Positions 5,527 to 6,024 of a DNA stretch of 6,024 bases are shown piece after piece. The stretch lies in assembly GCA_002305965.1 (NCBI GenBank), contig DBRM01000071.1:1-6024 (forward strand), in the 5' to 3' direction. The stretch comes from Syntrophomonas sp. UBA1368. GTDB taxonomy: Bacteria; Bacillota; Syntrophomonadia; Syntrophomonadales; Syntrophomonadaceae. The notes below the pieces were generated by a model that worked only from the letters and a program-made list of their open reading frames with translations, had not been told where the DNA came from and did no database searches. Within the stretch, counting starts at the first letter, position 1. Each line of letters begins with the position of its first letter. A program made the translations under genes and the position numbers.

Positions 5527-6024
5527 TTTCTTTGCCTCCCTCTTCATCACTTTGAGGTGCAGGTTTGCGGGCTGGTTCCGGTTCCCGCAAATTAGTCAAT
5601 AACTCTTCCGGTCGTCCTTCTGTCTGCGGCCCTCCGCTGATCCTTTCCAATACTTCGCCTATTGTCTCAGCCAGCAGTACTGCTAAAATTCCTGCCACAA
5701 CCAATGAATCAAAAGCTCCGCCTCCGCCTACTGCAACGGTCCCCGGCAGTCCGGTGCGGCTCAGCCAGATAAACTGGGCAACATCCACTGATAAAACGCC
5801 GAATACAGCAGCAAAAAAGGCCCCCCGCCGTGATCTGCCGGCCAGATAACCAACTACTCCAGCTACCAGGGGATAAATATAAATTGGATCAATAAAAATG
5901 TTTTCCGGTTCTGCTCCCAAAAATCGTGCAGCCAAAAAAAGAACCATTGCAGTTACAGCAGCCGCAATCAGAGCCCGGATCTTTTCCCACGCTGTTCCGG
6001 CTTTTATGAAAACGTAAACAGCCA
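5513..6024 (-). CDS. DUF1614-type multi-pass membrane protein, N-terminus cut by window edge
   Basis: About 169 residues are visible. The frame stays open to the right edge, so the true start lies outside; the ATG at 5947 is internal, because codons upstream continue the same membrane pattern (AWEKIRALIAAAVTAM). Three to four hydrophobic helices are seen: around IRALIAAAVTAMVLFLAARF, PLVAGVVGYLAG, AAVFGVLSVDVAQFIW and FDSLVVAGILAVLLAETIGE. A glycine-rich link (TVAVGGGGAFDS) precedes the last. The protein ends in a ~40-residue charged tail rich in Glu, Pro and Lys. This pattern, and the position directly before spoIIP, match what I remember of DUF1614 proteins in Clostridia; no function is known to me. 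The stop lies within the first codons of spoIIP, so the two genes are translated from one mRNA. That it is a membrane protein is clear; the family name is less certain. Confidence 0.82.
   Translation of the reverse strand, partial: AVYVFIKAGTAWEKIRALIAAAVTAMVLFLAARFLGAEPENIFIDPIYIYPLVAGVVGYLAGRSRRGAFFAAVFGVLSVDVAQFIWLSRTGLPGTVAVGGGGAFDSLVVAGILAVLLAETIGEVLERISGGPQTEGRPEELLTNLREPEPARKPAPQSDEEGGKENEKE
5535..5540 (-). promoter_or_regulatory. Ribosome binding site that decides the spoIIP start
   Basis: GGGAGG on the minus strand ends 8 nt before the ATG at 5526. It lies inside the last codons of the upstream membrane protein gene. In-frame GTG (5550) and ATG (5547) codons lie before this site and so cannot use it, which favours the shorter spoIIP product starting MKKNKV. 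Confidence 0.75.

Noticed and set aside
5527..5550. Longer spoIIP start at GTG 5550 or ATG 5547
   Set aside because: The good ribosome binding site lies downstream of both codons, and the added residues would put a charged stretch before an already complete signal peptide.
1..6024. Mobile elements, CRISPR, tRNA or rRNA genes, long repeats
   Set aside because: Nothing of the kind was seen by eye; nearly all of the window is intact minus-strand coding sequence with tight junctions.

Overview
The window is a gene-dense piece of chromosome from a spore-forming member of the Bacillota. The best guess is a Clostridia lineage of the Peptococcaceae/Desulfotomaculum type. Three things point there: a SpoIIP sporulation hydrolase, several protein families that I know only from endospore formers (YIEGIA, its small partner, DUF3189), and the placement of a DUF512 radical SAM gene directly before der. 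All eight genes are on the minus strand, so transcription runs from high to low coordinates. No mobile elements, RNA genes, CRISPR arrays or long repeats were seen. The longest stretch without a gene is about 115 bp.

Upstream unit (6024 down to 2471): a DUF1614-type membrane protein, cut by the right edge, overlaps the start of spoIIP. spoIIP overlaps a YIEGIA-family membrane protein by one base (TGATG). That gene overlaps a 64-residue small protein by one base (TAATG), the likely 'capping' partner of YIEGIA. After 10 bp and a good ribosome binding site comes a first DUF3189 gene, then 3 bp later a second, diverged DUF3189 gene. A strong intrinsic terminator (2425-2450) closes the unit. Gaps of this size indicate one mRNA with translational coupling, and SpoIIP suggests that the unit serves sporulation, probably at or after engulfment.

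Downstream unit (2355 to 1): after a plausible sigma-A-like promoter comes a PDZ-radical SAM-DUF512 protein. One base later comes der (engA), the double-GTPase ribosome assembly factor, whose last ~90 residues lie beyond the left edge.

The most interesting content is the uncharacterised membrane and soluble module behind spoIIP: YIEGIA, the small partner and two unlike DUF3189 paralogues. One paralogue carries an N-terminal HC-x5-SS loop resembling a degenerate phosphatase-type CX5R loop; the other has lost the Cys. Smaller points are the C-terminal membrane anchor of SpoIIP and a Glu in place of the usual Asp in the first NKxD motif of Der. Family names come from memory of conserved motifs, not from a search.
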